Positions 16,730-25,348 of a stretch of 64,000 nt of DNA are shown in pieces. The notes beneath the pieces are model-generated. The model did not search any database, was not told where the DNA came from, and saw only the letters and a program-made list of their open reading frames with translations. Positions within the stretch are counted from its first letter, which is position 1. Each line of letters begins with the position of its first letter. The DNA is from an uncultured Coriobacteriia bacterium (GTDB taxonomy: Bacteria > Actinomycetota > Coriobacteriia > Coriobacteriales > QAMH01): NCBI GenBank assembly GCA_959608885.1, contig CAUHSG010000003.1, positions 62,001-126,000 of the forward strand. Reading direction: 5' to 3'. Both the position numbers and the translations under genes were made by a program.

Positions 16730-17890
16730 CTAACGGCTGAGCTGCTGCTGTGCCTCTTTGATGAGCGCGCGGCCAGCCGTGTGGACCATGATTTCCTCCG
16801 TGCCGGCCATGATGCGATAGACGCGTTGGTCTCGCCATAGGCGCGCGATACGACAGTCGTTCGTGTAGCCTATGCCGCCCATGACCTGCATTGCATCGTC
16901 AATGACCTCGAAAGCGGCGTGCCCCGTGTAGCGCTTGAGGAGGGAGGAGTCGATGGAGATCGATTCCCCGTTATCCTTTTTCCAGGCGGCCTTGTAGAGC
17001 ATGTTCTGCATGTTCTCGATCTTGATCTTCATGTCGACCAGCTTCTCCTGGATGAGCTGGAACGACCCGATTGGCCGCCCGAACTGCTCCCTTTGGCCGG
17101 CGTAGCGCAGGGCCTCCTCGTAGGCGCAGCGGGCCATGCCCACGTTTGCCGCGCAGATGGTGAGTCGTTCGACCTCGAAGTTCTTCATGAGCTGGTAGAA
17201 GCCCTTGCACTCCTCGCCCACAAGGTCGCTCTCGTCGCATTCGACGTCTTGCAGATACACCTCGTACGTGCCGCACATGTTGTTGCCGATCTTGCTTAGC
17301 TTCGAGGTCGTGATGCCGGGCCTGTCCATGGGAAACAGATACATGCTGAAGTCCTTGTAGGGACTTTCGTTAATGCCGCTACGGGCGACGCAGAGCATGT
17401 ACGGTGCCTTGTCGGCGCTCGTGTTGAACGTCTTGGTGCCGTTGATGTACACCTTGCCATCGCGCTTGGTGGCGGTCGTTGCCATGGCGGCGCTGTCGGA
17501 GCCAGCCTGGGGTTCGGTAAATCCCAGCGTAAACGGCTTCTTGCCCTGCACGGCGTACTCGAGGACCGCTTTCTGCTGCTCGGGGTTGCCAAACGTCAGA
17601 ATGTCATCGACCTCGGTGGAGAAGTTGATCCAGCAAAGCGAGGGATAACCGAGCGCATGGGCCTCCTCCGCCACCATGACCTGGGTGAGAATGTCGACGG
17701 GCGTTCCGTCATACTCCTCGGGAATGCCAAGGGAAGCGAAGCCGGCCTCGACCAAAGCATCAGCGGCCTTCTGGGGGAATACGTGTTTCTCATCGCATTC
17801 CTTGAAGTAGTCCTCGAAGTCCCCGCGCTCCATGACCGTACGAAGGCTTTCCAGCAAGAGCTCCTGTTCCTCTGTCCGCTTGAAGTCCAT
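16730..17890 (-). CDS. CaiA-like acyl-CoA dehydrogenase / enoyl-CoA reductase
   Basis: The 386-residue protein is a full-length acyl-CoA dehydrogenase and looks closest to CaiA: EDYFKECDEKHVFPQ near 26-40, FTEPQAGSDSA at 124-134, and AMQVMGGIGYTNDCRIARLW at 333-352. The Glu found before the GT turn in medium-chain enzymes (YEGT) is Ala362 here (MAGTEE), while Glu241 in FEVERLT sits where isovaleryl-CoA dehydrogenase keeps its base. CaiA works in the reducing direction, turning an enoyl-CoA into the saturated acyl-CoA with electrons from Fix. It is the first gene of the operon and is divergent from a LysR gene. Confidence 0.92.
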   Translation of the reverse strand: MDFKRTEEQELLLESLRTVMERGDFEDYFKECDEKHVFPQKAADALVEAGFASLGIPEEYDGTPVDILTQVMVAEEAHALGYPSLCWINFSTEVDDILTFGNPEQQKAVLEYAVQGKKPFTLGFTEPQAGSDSAAMATTATKRDGKVYINGTKTFNTSADKAPYMLCVARSGINESPYKDFSMYLFPMDRPGITTSKLSKIGNNMCGTYEVYLQDVECDESDLVGEECKGFYQLMKNFEVERLTICAANVGMARCAYEEALRYAGQREQFGRPIGSFQLIQEKLVDMKIKIENMQNMLYKAAWKKDNGESISIDSSLLKRYTGHAAFEVIDDAMQVMGGIGYTNDCRIARLWRDQRVYRIMAGTEEIMVHTAGRALIKEAQQQLSR

Positions 17891-18001
17891 GAGTTAGCAC
17901 CCTTCCTCTGTAGGCTCTCCCAAAATAAAATTGAGGCGGCAGTCTGGCGGCAGAATTGCTATCCTCCTATTGGAGGCAAGAGTCCGCTGCCTCTGCAGCG
18001 C

Positions 18002-18031
18002 ATTATATGGACGGGCGGTTTCATTGCCCAA
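18002..18031 (-). promoter_or_regulatory. Promoter of the cai/fix-like operon
   Basis: On the minus strand TATAAT (18007-18002) is preceded by TTGGGC (18031-18026) with an 18-base spacer, about 110 bases upstream of the CaiA-like start. The sequence around the -10 (ATTATATGGA on the plus strand) repeats the one at 4432 in the other LysR intergenic region. A short dyad, CCTCC-TATT-GGAGG, lies just downstream near 17965. Confidence 0.55.
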
Positions 18032-18136
18032 ATACGTATATGTGCTGGGCAGTTGTCTGATTTGTTTTCGAGCCTATACGCCGAGCGGCTGATGGCTTTC
18101 ACAATCTGCATACTTGTCGCGAAGGGGATTGGGAAG

Positions 18137-19099
18137 ATGGACATCGACATATACCGGGAGTTCATCGTGCTGACGACTCACAAGAGCTTCGTCGCCGCCG
18201 CAAATGAGCTGAACATGTCCCAGCCCTCGTTAAGCCGGCACATGAGCTCCTTGCAAAATGAGCTCGGCTGCAGGCTCTTCTATGACACCCGGCCCTTGAG
18301 TCTGACGGCTGCGGGAGAGGTGGTCCTCAAGTACGCGGGCAAGATCGTCGGTGACCAGGCAAACATGATGAACGACCTGCAAGAGCTGTCCGCCTCTGAC
18401 AGCAGCCGAATCACCATCACGGACATGCTGCATACGAATAACCTGTATTACGGAATCAACGAGGCCATAGCGCAGGCAAAGGGCAAGTTCGGCGGCCTTC
18501 GCGTGGACTACATAGACATGAACAGCAGCGGAATGAATCCGTTTCAGATGGTGGAGAAGGGGAAGGTCGACATCTCCTTCGAGACAACGATCACGATGGA
18601 CACCGCACCGGAGCTCGAGGTTCCAGACGGCTTGCGCTCCGTGCTGATTCCGGAATTCCACGGGGAGCTCGTGATTGGCGTTGACAAGACATCGCCCCTC
18701 TCGGGCAGGCAGGACCTGTGCCTGACGGATTTGAAGCGGGCGCGTTTCGTCATGCAGGCAAACCGATACAACGAGCGTTTCAGGGAGGACTTCATCGAGC
18801 TCTGCCGTCTTGAGGGCTTTTATCCGAACATCACCCTGGTGCCGGCAGACAATCCGCTGAGCTTCTATGCCAGCAGCGTGGGGGACGGCATTCACCTGCT
18901 TACCCGCGTCAGCATGAAGCAATACAAGCCCTTCATGGCGGATCTCATCAAGCAGATGCTGAACATCGTGCCCTTTGCGGACAAGAAGCGGTATGTGAAT
19001 GCCTACGCTGTCATGCAGGACGACATAAGCCGGCCCGAGATGGAATTCGTTGCGGCATGCCTCGAGGAGCACGCCGCGGCTCACATAACCGAGCTCTAG
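18137..19099 (+). CDS. LysR-family transcriptional regulator
   Basis: The 320-residue protein has a LysR winged helix (MSQPSLSRHMSSLQNELG) and an effector domain. The frame is open from 17657, but ATG 18137 gives the conserved N-terminus MDIDIYREFIVL and has AAGGGG upstream. It is divergent from the cai/fix-like operon, making it the probable regulator of that operon. It is only loosely similar to the LysR protein at 4606, so the two are not recent copies. Confidence 0.92.
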   Translation: MDIDIYREFIVLTTHKSFVAAANELNMSQPSLSRHMSSLQNELGCRLFYDTRPLSLTAAGEVVLKYAGKIVGDQANMMNDLQELSASDSSRITITDMLHTNNLYYGINEAIAQAKGKFGGLRVDYIDMNSSGMNPFQMVEKGKVDISFETTITMDTAPELEVPDGLRSVLIPEFHGELVIGVDKTSPLSGRQDLCLTDLKRARFVMQANRYNERFREDFIELCRLEGFYPNITLVPADNPLSFYASSVGDGIHLLTRVSMKQYKPFMADLIKQMLNIVPFADKKRYVNAYAVMQDDISRPEMEFVAACLEEHAAAHITEL

Positions 19100-19209
19100 A
19101 ACGAATTTCTCTATTCCCTTTCGCGAATAAAGCGCTATACTCGGCTCACGCCATGATCTGCCCGAAGGTCGTCGTGCAGCGGCCCAGGGAACACCCATTG
19201 GTTGCACCG

Positions 19210-19237
19210 GATGCATCGAGGTGGCGCACGATGCATC
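19210..19237 (+). promoter_or_regulatory. Hairpin in the leader of the MOSC gene
   Basis: GATGCATCG (19210-19218) pairs with CGATGCATC (19229-19237) around a 10-base loop, just ahead of AAAGGAG (19247-19253) of the MOSC gene. Each arm is nearly self-palindromic. A TATACT at 19136-19141 could be the -10 of the transcript. It may be an operator or an RNA structure affecting translation. Confidence 0.4.
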
Positions 19238-19261
19238 GCCTCTCACAAAGGAGTGTGCAAC

Positions 19262-19693
19262 ATGGGCACCGTCAAAGCCGTTTGCACTAGTGCCGTCAAG
19301 GGCATCCAGAAATCCGAACAACAGCATGTCGACCTCATTCCCGACTGGGGGATTGAGGATGATGCCCATGCTGGTCCATGGCATCGCCAGGTGAGCCTTC
19401 TCGGCTACGAGCGTATCGAAGCTTTCAAGAGGCTCGGCGCCGATGTGGAGAACGGTTCGTTTGGCGAGAACATCATCGTCGAGGGTTTCGACCTCAAGAC
19501 GCTTCCCATTGGTACGCGCTTTGTCGTGGGCGATGCGGTGCTGGAGCTCACGCAGGTCGGCAAGCAGTGTCACAAGCACTGCGCGATTTATCACAAGATG
19601 GGGGATTGCATCATGCCCCGCGAGGGCGTGTTCTGCAAGGTGATCAAAGGCGGCCGCGTCTGTGCGGGCGACATTTTCGATATCATCGGCTGA
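19262..19693 (+). CDS. MOSC-domain protein
   Basis: The 143-residue protein is a stand-alone MOSC domain. GSFGENIIVEGFDL and the region with Cys residues GKQCHKHCAIYH are typical of the short MOSC proteins related to the C-terminal domain of Moco sulfurase. Such proteins are thought to handle sulfur or assist molybdenum-cofactor enzymes. The start ATG 19262 follows AAAGGAG at 8 bases; a longer frame from 19202 has no such signal. It may serve the molybdoenzymes encoded at the window's start, and a cysteine synthase gene follows. Confidence 0.88.
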   Translation: MGTVKAVCTSAVKGIQKSEQQHVDLIPDWGIEDDAHAGPWHRQVSLLGYERIEAFKRLGADVENGSFGENIIVEGFDLKTLPIGTRFVVGDAVLELTQVGKQCHKHCAIYHKMGDCIMPREGVFCKVIKGGRVCAGDIFDIIG

Positions 19694-19726
19694 GAAGAGA
19701 GAAAGGCAACATCTTTTGAGCGTTTT

Positions 19727-19780
19727 TTGCGATTGTGTGAAGATTACCGGCAAACCACCTTCACATAATCGCAATTTTTT
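19727..19780 (+). terminator. Terminator after the MOSC gene
   Basis: TTGCGATTGTGTGAAG (19727-19742) pairs with CTTCACATAATCGCAA (19759-19774) with one G-U, followed by six T (19775-19780). This is a clear intrinsic terminator for the MOSC transcript. A further partial copy of the right arm lies at 19801-19816. Confidence 0.75.
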
Positions 19781-19800
19781 GACATAAGCCGCCAATCAAT

Positions 19801-19816
19801 CTCACACAATCGAAAA
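19801..19816. repeat. Third copy of the GATTGTGTGA motif
   Basis: CTCACACAATCGAAAA repeats, in the orientation of the terminator's right arm, the core TCACAYAATCG. With the two terminator arms this makes three copies in 90 bases. The outer sequences GCAACATCTTTT (19707) and the complement of AAAAAATGTTGC (19814) extend the symmetry. Confidence 0.5.
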
Positions 19817-19931
19817 AATGTTGCAAGCGAACGGTTCTCGGGGCGAGTTTTGGGTGTGGTCTGCAGGATCGCGTTTGGTACTAGAATGCACGTATAGATA
19901 ACGGCAATCATGAATAGGGGAGGAACATCCC

Positions 19932-20867
19932 ATGCACATACACAAGAACGTTTTCGAGCTCATCGGCAACACGCCGCTTGTCGAGCTGACGAATTACGAG
20001 AACAATCACGGCCTGGGCGCCAGGCTCATCGGCAAGGTCGAGTACTTCGAGCCGGCCGGATCGATCAAGGATCGCATCGCGAAAGCCATGATCGACGAGG
20101 CCGAGGCAAACGGTCTGCTCGATGCCGATACAGTCATCATCGAGCCAACGAGTGGCAATACCGGCATCGGCCTTGCTGCCATCGCCGCCGCACGAGGCAA
20201 TCGCATCATCATCGTGATGCCCGACACCATGTCCGTCGAGCGCCGCAAGCTCATGCGCGTCTATGGTGCCGAGCTCGTGCTTACGCCTGGCGCAGATGGC
20301 ATGAAGGGCGCAATCGCAAAGGCGGAGGAGCTTGCGAACGAATATCCCAATTCGCTCATCCCGTCTCAGTTCACCAACCCGGCCAACCCGGCGATTCACT
20401 ATCGCACGACGGGGCCCGAGATCTGGCGAGGCACTGATGGAGAGGTCGACATCCTGGTTGCTGGCGTCGGTACCGGTGGCACGATCAGCGGCGCGGGCGC
20501 ATACTTGAAGGAGCAGAACCCGAGCGTGCGGGTCGTTGCCGTGGAGCCGGCGGACTCGCCCGTGCTTTCCGAGGGCAGAAGCGGAGCGCACGGCATCCAG
20601 GGCATCGGCGCCGGCTTCGTACCCGAGACGCTCGATACAGACGTCTACGATGAGGTCATCACCATCACGAACGAAGAGGCCTTCGAGACAGGTCGCGAAC
20701 TTGCCGCGCATGACGGTCTGCTCGTCGGCATTTCGTCCGGTGCGGCTGCTGCCGCTGCCGCAAAGCTCGCGCAGCGCCCCGAGAACGCCGGCAAGAACAT
20801 CGTGGTGATCCTGCCCGACACCGGCGAGCGTTATCTCAGCTCCGCCATGCTCGACTTCGCGGAATAA
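19932..20867 (+). CDS. cysK: Cysteine synthase A (O-acetylserine sulfhydrylase)
   Basis: The 311-residue protein has the full CysK pattern: PAGSIKDR with the PLP lysine Lys46, PTSGNTG at 72-78 for substrate carboxylate, GTGGTISGAG for the PLP phosphate, and SSGAAAAAA near the C-terminus. It makes L-cysteine from O-acetylserine and sulfide in the cytoplasm. AGGGGAGGAAC precedes ATG 19932. It follows the MOSC gene after a terminator and so probably has its own promoter. No cysE is in the window. Confidence 0.95.
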   Translation: MHIHKNVFELIGNTPLVELTNYENNHGLGARLIGKVEYFEPAGSIKDRIAKAMIDEAEANGLLDADTVIIEPTSGNTGIGLAAIAAARGNRIIIVMPDTMSVERRKLMRVYGAELVLTPGADGMKGAIAKAEELANEYPNSLIPSQFTNPANPAIHYRTTGPEIWRGTDGEVDILVAGVGTGGTISGAGAYLKEQNPSVRVVAVEPADSPVLSEGRSGAHGIQGIGAGFVPETLDTDVYDEVITITNEEAFETGRELAAHDGLLVGISSGAAAAAAAKLAQRPENAGKNIVVILPDTGERYLSSAMLDFAE

Positions 20868-20883
20868 ATATCGTCAGCAGTGG

Positions 20884-20928
20884 GACAAATGACCTGTCCA
20901 TTTGTCTCATGCGATAGCGTCTATAATG
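20884..20928 (+). promoter_or_regulatory. Dyad and -10 box upstream of the anion permease
   Basis: GACAAATG (20884-20891) and CATTTGTC (20899-20906) form a perfect 8-base inverted repeat with a 7-base spacer. TATAAT follows at 20922-20927. The dyad covers the expected -35 position, so it could be an operator; without a U-run it is a poor cysK terminator. Confidence 0.45.
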
Positions 20929-20947
20929 GCGTCCGAAAATCTCTGAG

Positions 20948-22165
20948 ATGGAGGGCGTCGTGCGCTTGCGATACCGATTGATGCAGCTGTTGCGCAGGCA
21001 CTGGATGCTTGGCGCTGCGGCGTTTGTTGCTCTCGTCTCCATGCTCTTCGTGCCGCCTGACGGGGCGTATCTCGGCTATTTTGACTGGAAGACCATCGGT
21101 TGTCTGTTCTGCGTGCTGGCAGTCGCGAGTGCAATGCGAAGCGCGGGCGTCTTCGACTGGGTTGCCCGCGCCGCCATCGCGCGCTTCGGAAGTCCGCGCA
21201 AATTGACAATGACGCTCGTACTCGTCACGGCTGTGTTTTCGATGGCGTTTACCAATGACGTTGCGCTTGTCATCATGCTGCCGCTCTCGGTGGCTGCTCT
21301 TGTCGAGTCTGGCCAACCTCGGCTCGTGCCCGCCGTCTTCGCGCTGCAGGCGCTTGCGGCGAACCTCTGCGGCATGGTGACGCCGTTTGGAAATCCCCAA
21401 AACATCTACCTCTACTCCTACTTTCACATCGAGCTGGGCGAATTTCTCACAACGATGGCCCTGCCGTTTGTCCTGTCCGTTGTGGGTATCGTCTTCGCGA
21501 CTTGGTTCATGACGAAGCGTGGCACCGTCGAAAGCGACAGCGTCTCGATGCAGCCGCAACAGGGCGCGCCAGACGAGGATGTCATGGCCCCTGCGATCTC
21601 GGCCGCGATGCTCGACCGTCGACGCCTCGTAGTCTACGTGCCGCTTTTTGCCATCGCGCTCCTCTCGGTCTTTCGCGTGGTTCCCTTCGGCATCGTCGTC
21701 ATCATCGTTATCGTGGCGCTTCTCATCCTCGATCGCGATGCGCTGCTCAAGGTCGACTATCCGTTGCTCGCCACGTTCCTCTGCTTTTTCGTCTTCGCGG
21801 GGAACATGGCGCGCATTCCGGTGCTGGAGGAGGCGCTCCAGCCGCTCATGGGACAGTGGGGCTTGCTCACTTCCGCTTTGACCAGCCAGGTCATAAGCAA
21901 CGTGCCCGCCGCAGTGCTGCTCTCGCACTTTACCGACGCGTGGCAACCGTTGCTCATCGGCGTGAACATCGGGGGAGCGGGTACCTTCGTGGGATCGCTC
22001 GCGAGTCTCATCGCGATTCGCCACTTCGCCATCGCGCGTACGATGATCCCGCGCCTGCGTGAGTCGGATGCGCCGGATACGGCGTCCTTCCTCCGCCTCT
22101 TCGGCACTGTGAACGGCGCGTTCTTCATCACGCTGCTCATCATCTGCCAGCTGACGCTGGGTTGA
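20948..22165 (+). CDS. SLC13/ArsB-NhaD-like anion permease
   Basis: The protein of about 405 residues has eleven or so hydrophobic segments and belongs to the ion-transporter superfamily of SLC13, ArsB and NhaD. The two re-entrant signatures are visible: MAFTNDVALVIMLP in the first half with GMVTPFGNPQNIYLYS after it, and SNVPAAVLLSHF with GVNIGGAGTFVGSLASL in the second half. ATG 20948 lacks a ribosome site; GTG 20960 has GGAGGG just ahead and may be the true start, giving about 401 residues. The cargo could be sulfate or another anion, given the cysK neighbour, but this is unproven. Confidence 0.82.
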   Translation: MEGVVRLRYRLMQLLRRHWMLGAAAFVALVSMLFVPPDGAYLGYFDWKTIGCLFCVLAVASAMRSAGVFDWVARAAIARFGSPRKLTMTLVLVTAVFSMAFTNDVALVIMLPLSVAALVESGQPRLVPAVFALQALAANLCGMVTPFGNPQNIYLYSYFHIELGEFLTTMALPFVLSVVGIVFATWFMTKRGTVESDSVSMQPQQGAPDEDVMAPAISAAMLDRRRLVVYVPLFAIALLSVFRVVPFGIVVIIVIVALLILDRDALLKVDYPLLATFLCFFVFAGNMARIPVLEEALQPLMGQWGLLTSALTSQVISNVPAAVLLSHFTDAWQPLLIGVNIGGAGTFVGSLASLIAIRHFAIARTMIPRLRESDAPDTASFLRLFGTVNGAFFITLLIICQLTLG

Positions 22166-22279
22166 CGAAGGGGATTTATCTGTTTCGCTTGAGTTGACGT
22201 TTTGATGCTCTTTCGCACAAAGCGGCAAAAGACCAATACAATAGGGCGCATCAATACACCGCGCGAAAGGAATCATGGG

Positions 22280-23623
22280 ATGATCGAGCGCTACACGCTG
22301 CCCGAGATGGGCCACATCTGGTCTCTCGAGAACAAGTTCGACGTTTGGAAGGAGATCGAGGTCCTCGCCTGCGAAGCGCAGGCCGAGCTGGGGCAGTGCG
22401 GCATCACCGCTGAGGAGGCCGCGTGGATTCGCGCGCATGCCGATTTCACCGTGGATGAGATCGACGAGATCGAGAAGGTCACCAACCATGACGTTATCGC
22501 CTTCACGACCGTCATGGCGAACTACATCGATGCTGACGTTCCCGAGGGCGAGTCCAAGCCAAGCCGCTGGGTGCATTACGGAATGACAAGCTCCGACCTC
22601 GGGGATACCGCACTGAGCTACCAGGTCACGCAAGCCCTCGATATCATCATCGCCGATGTGAAGCGCTTGGGCGAGACCTGTAAGCGTCGTGCGTTCGAGT
22701 TCGAGGATGCCATCTGCGTGGGCCGCACGCACGGCATCCACGCCGAGCCCATGACCTTCGGCATGAAGTTCGGCAGCTGGGCCTGGGCCCTCAAGCGCGC
22801 CGAGACGCGCCTACAGCAGGCGCGCGAGGTCGCCGCCACCGGAGCCATCAGCGGCGCGGTTGGCACCTACTCCAACATTGATCCCTTCGTCGAGCAGTAC
22901 GTCTGCAAGAAGCTCGGTCTCACGCCCGATCCGCTTTCCACGCAGGTCATCGCACGTGACCGGCATGCGCAGGTCATGTCGGCGCTCGCGGTGACCGCCT
23001 CCACAATCGAGTCCATCGCCATGCAGGTGCGCCTGCTCCAGCAGTCCGACGTCATCGAGGCCGAGGAGCCCTTCACCAAGGGTCAGAAGGGCTCGAGCGC
23101 GATGCCCCACAAGCGCAATCCCATCACCGCCGAGCGCATGTGCGGTCTTGCACGCGTCGTCAAGGCAAATGCCCAGGTCGCATTTGACGACGTGGCGCTT
23201 TGGTACGAGCGTGACATCTCGCACTCCGGAGCCGAGCGCGTCGTCTTGGCCGATAGCTTCATCGCACTCGACTACATGTTCTCGAAGATGCAGTGGATGC
23301 TCGACGGCCTTAACGTCTACGTGAACAAGAGCCTGCACAACCTGTGGCGCACGCGCGGTCTCATTTTCAGCTCGAAGGTCATCCTCGCGCTCGTCGACAC
23401 GGGCATGACGCGCGAAGATGCCTATGTCGTCGTCCAGCGCAACGCCATGAAGGTGTGGGATGACATCCAGCAGGCCATCGACGGTCCGAGCTTCCGCGAG
23501 AATCTCGAGGCCGATCCCGATTGTCCGCTCACGGAAGCGCAGCTCGATGCGATTTTCGACCCGACGAGCTTCCTGGGCCATAAGGACGTCATCTTCGACA
23601 AGCTCAAGGATTTGGAGTTTTAG
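22280..23623 (+). CDS. purB: Adenylosuccinate lyase
   Basis: The 447-residue protein carries the fumarase/lyase signature KGSSAMPHKRNPITAE and CVGRTHGIHAEPMTFG with its catalytic His. It cleaves SAICAR to AICAR and adenylosuccinate to AMP plus fumarate in purine synthesis. ATG 22280 begins MIERYTLPEMG, the usual N-terminus; the ATG five bases earlier hits a stop after two codons. TACAAT at 22237-22242 may be the -10. purC lies 3.8 kb downstream on the same strand. Confidence 0.96.
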   Translation: MIERYTLPEMGHIWSLENKFDVWKEIEVLACEAQAELGQCGITAEEAAWIRAHADFTVDEIDEIEKVTNHDVIAFTTVMANYIDADVPEGESKPSRWVHYGMTSSDLGDTALSYQVTQALDIIIADVKRLGETCKRRAFEFEDAICVGRTHGIHAEPMTFGMKFGSWAWALKRAETRLQQAREVAATGAISGAVGTYSNIDPFVEQYVCKKLGLTPDPLSTQVIARDRHAQVMSALAVTASTIESIAMQVRLLQQSDVIEAEEPFTKGQKGSSAMPHKRNPITAERMCGLARVVKANAQVAFDDVALWYERDISHSGAERVVLADSFIALDYMFSKMQWMLDGLNVYVNKSLHNLWRTRGLIFSSKVILALVDTGMTREDAYVVVQRNAMKVWDDIQQAIDGPSFRENLEADPDCPLTEAQLDAIFDPTSFLGHKDVIFDKLKDLEF

Positions 23624-23631
23624 GAACAGGC

Positions 23632-23931
23632 ATGGAAAACCAGACAAACGCTCTCATCGAAACGCAGGAACCGGAGTTCCTGTACCGCACCCATGGCACG
23701 TGCTCGCGCGTCATCAAGTTCGACATCGACGACGAGAGCAAGGTGCACAACACCGAATTCATCGGCGGATGTAACGGCAACGCCAAGGGCATTGCCTCGC
23801 TCATCGAGGGTCAGCCAGCGGATTGGGTCATCGAGCGCTGCGCGGGTACCCGTTGCGGCGGCAAGCCCACGTCATGTCCCGACCAGCTATCACGTGCCCT
23901 CACCTGGGCGCTCGAGCAACGGCAGGCGTAG
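23632..23931 (+). CDS. TSCPD-domain protein (TIGR03905 type)
   Basis: The 99-residue protein matches the short TSCPD family: GTCSRVIKFDIDD, GGCNGNAKGIASLIEG, and RCGGKPTSCPDQLSRAL with the TSCPD motif itself. This domain is also found at the end of some ribonucleotide reductases and is thought to bind nucleotide or metal; the stand-alone form has no established role. It starts 8 bases after purB and is probably co-transcribed with it. Confidence 0.9.
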   Translation: MENQTNALIETQEPEFLYRTHGTCSRVIKFDIDDESKVHNTEFIGGCNGNAKGIASLIEGQPADWVIERCAGTRCGGKPTSCPDQLSRALTWALEQRQA

Positions 23932-25245
23932 ATGACGGGCGGAAGTTCCTCATCCGCGCATGGTGGGCCAGAGCTTTCCCGACGCGATTTCCTGCGTTTG
24001 GGTGGCGGCGCGCTCGCCTGCGCGACGGCACTCGGTGCACCTGCGGTGCTCGCGGGTTGCTCCGGCAATTCGGGCAGCGATAGACCCGCTACTCTCGAGG
24101 TGTCAACGAATGCCGTCGTCACGCTCGACGCCTTTGCCGAAATAGAGGACACGACCGGCTACTTCGAGGTCAAGGATCTCGCGCAATATCCCAAGGGAAC
24201 CATGCTCTTCGCGTCCGAGGACGTGACGGCTGCCGCATTGCTGACGGGTGAGACGGCTTCGCCGCTGTCGACATGCTCGCTCGTCAACCTCGAGATCGGT
24301 GTCATGACGCCGGCGCTCGATCGCGCGGTCAACCATGATATGGGCTACAGCATATTCGCCGTGCGCGCATCCAAAGAGCTGCTTGTCTGGGTCGAGAACA
24401 ACTACCTGACCTCGGACTGGATGGTGTATTGCGCATCGATTTCGAATGGCGCTTTGAGCGGTCAGCCCGTCAAACTCGACGAGGGAAACGGCGAATACGA
24501 CACTCCCGAGATTGCGGTCATCGGCACCGCCGCATATTGGATCGTGCAGCCCGCCGAGAACGGCCCGCGCACGACGGAGAACTCGTACCTGCGCGTTGCC
24601 GCGGGCGGGTCACGCTCGTCGGACCTGATCACGTCGGAGGGTCGTTTCAACGGGGGGCTTTCCGTGAGCGGGCAGATTCTCACCGCGATGCCGAGAGCCA
24701 AGGCCTCGAGCGGTGTGTACTACGAGCTTGCGGCAGTTTCCGCAGGGTCGGGTTCGATTGTCGCCACCCAGGTGATGCCGCACTCCTTCCGTCCCTCCAA
24801 CGCCATCTACATGAATAATGCCTTTGCCTTCACGATTCCCGCATCCTATGACTATGGCGGTGGTATCGCGAACGTCGGCACCTATTACCCGATAGCAGGC
24901 GATTCATGGCTGCGGCTCGCGCGCCAATCACTCACGCCACCGGGCATCTGCAATGGTTGGTTGTTCGCGAAATCGAGCTCGCGCACGGTCTTTATCGATA
25001 CACGCAACCAGCAGTATTTCGTCGTCGACGCCCCTGACGGCTGCACGGATTATGGCGACTATTCGGTATGCACGGGAGAGGTTGCGCGCGTTTGCAACTA
25101 CGCCACCGTCAACAAGTACGTGGGCGCCGAGAGGACGACGCAGGTCGTGCTGCGTTCGATTACTCCCATCGCCGCGGGAACGACACCCGCGCCGCCGGCG
25201 ACCGAGCCTGCGGCTGACCCGACGGGCGAGCCGGCCGAAAGCTAA
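23932..25245 (+). CDS. Tat-exported lipoprotein of unknown function
   Basis: The 437-residue protein has a Tat signal, SRRDFLRLGGG (twin Arg at 17-18), and a lipobox LAGC with Cys43, so it is exported folded and lipid-anchored outside the membrane. The rest shows repeated short beta-rich segments with conserved Trp/Tyr, possibly a beta-propeller, but I recognise no family. The ATG follows the TSCPD stop directly (TAG-ATG). A two-component system is encoded about 100 bases downstream. A short Pro/Ala-rich C-terminal tail ends the protein. Confidence 0.75.
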   Translation: MTGGSSSSAHGGPELSRRDFLRLGGGALACATALGAPAVLAGCSGNSGSDRPATLEVSTNAVVTLDAFAEIEDTTGYFEVKDLAQYPKGTMLFASEDVTAAALLTGETASPLSTCSLVNLEIGVMTPALDRAVNHDMGYSIFAVRASKELLVWVENNYLTSDWMVYCASISNGALSGQPVKLDEGNGEYDTPEIAVIGTAAYWIVQPAENGPRTTENSYLRVAAGGSRSSDLITSEGRFNGGLSVSGQILTAMPRAKASSGVYYELAAVSAGSGSIVATQVMPHSFRPSNAIYMNNAFAFTIPASYDYGGGIANVGTYYPIAGDSWLRLARQSLTPPGICNGWLFAKSSSRTVFIDTRNQQYFVVDAPDGCTDYGDYSVCTGEVARVCNYATVNKYVGAERTTQVVLRSITPIAAGTTPAPPATEPAADPTGEPAES

Positions 25246-25348
25246 CTGGTGATAGACGCGACCTGTGCTCTTCGTGTTGGCAAACCTGACGCGAACGGCG
25301 TGCAATGGTACACTGCCAAGATGGAAGAAAACCGAAAGGAGTCTCATC

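Noticed and set aside
18230..19795. 521-residue minus-strand open frame opposite LysR and MOSC genes
   Set aside because: Crosses two real plus-strand genes and a terminator; no motif.
20921..22741. 606-residue minus-strand open frame opposite the anion permease and purB
   Set aside because: It spans two real genes on the other strand and has a charge-rich composition typical of shadows.
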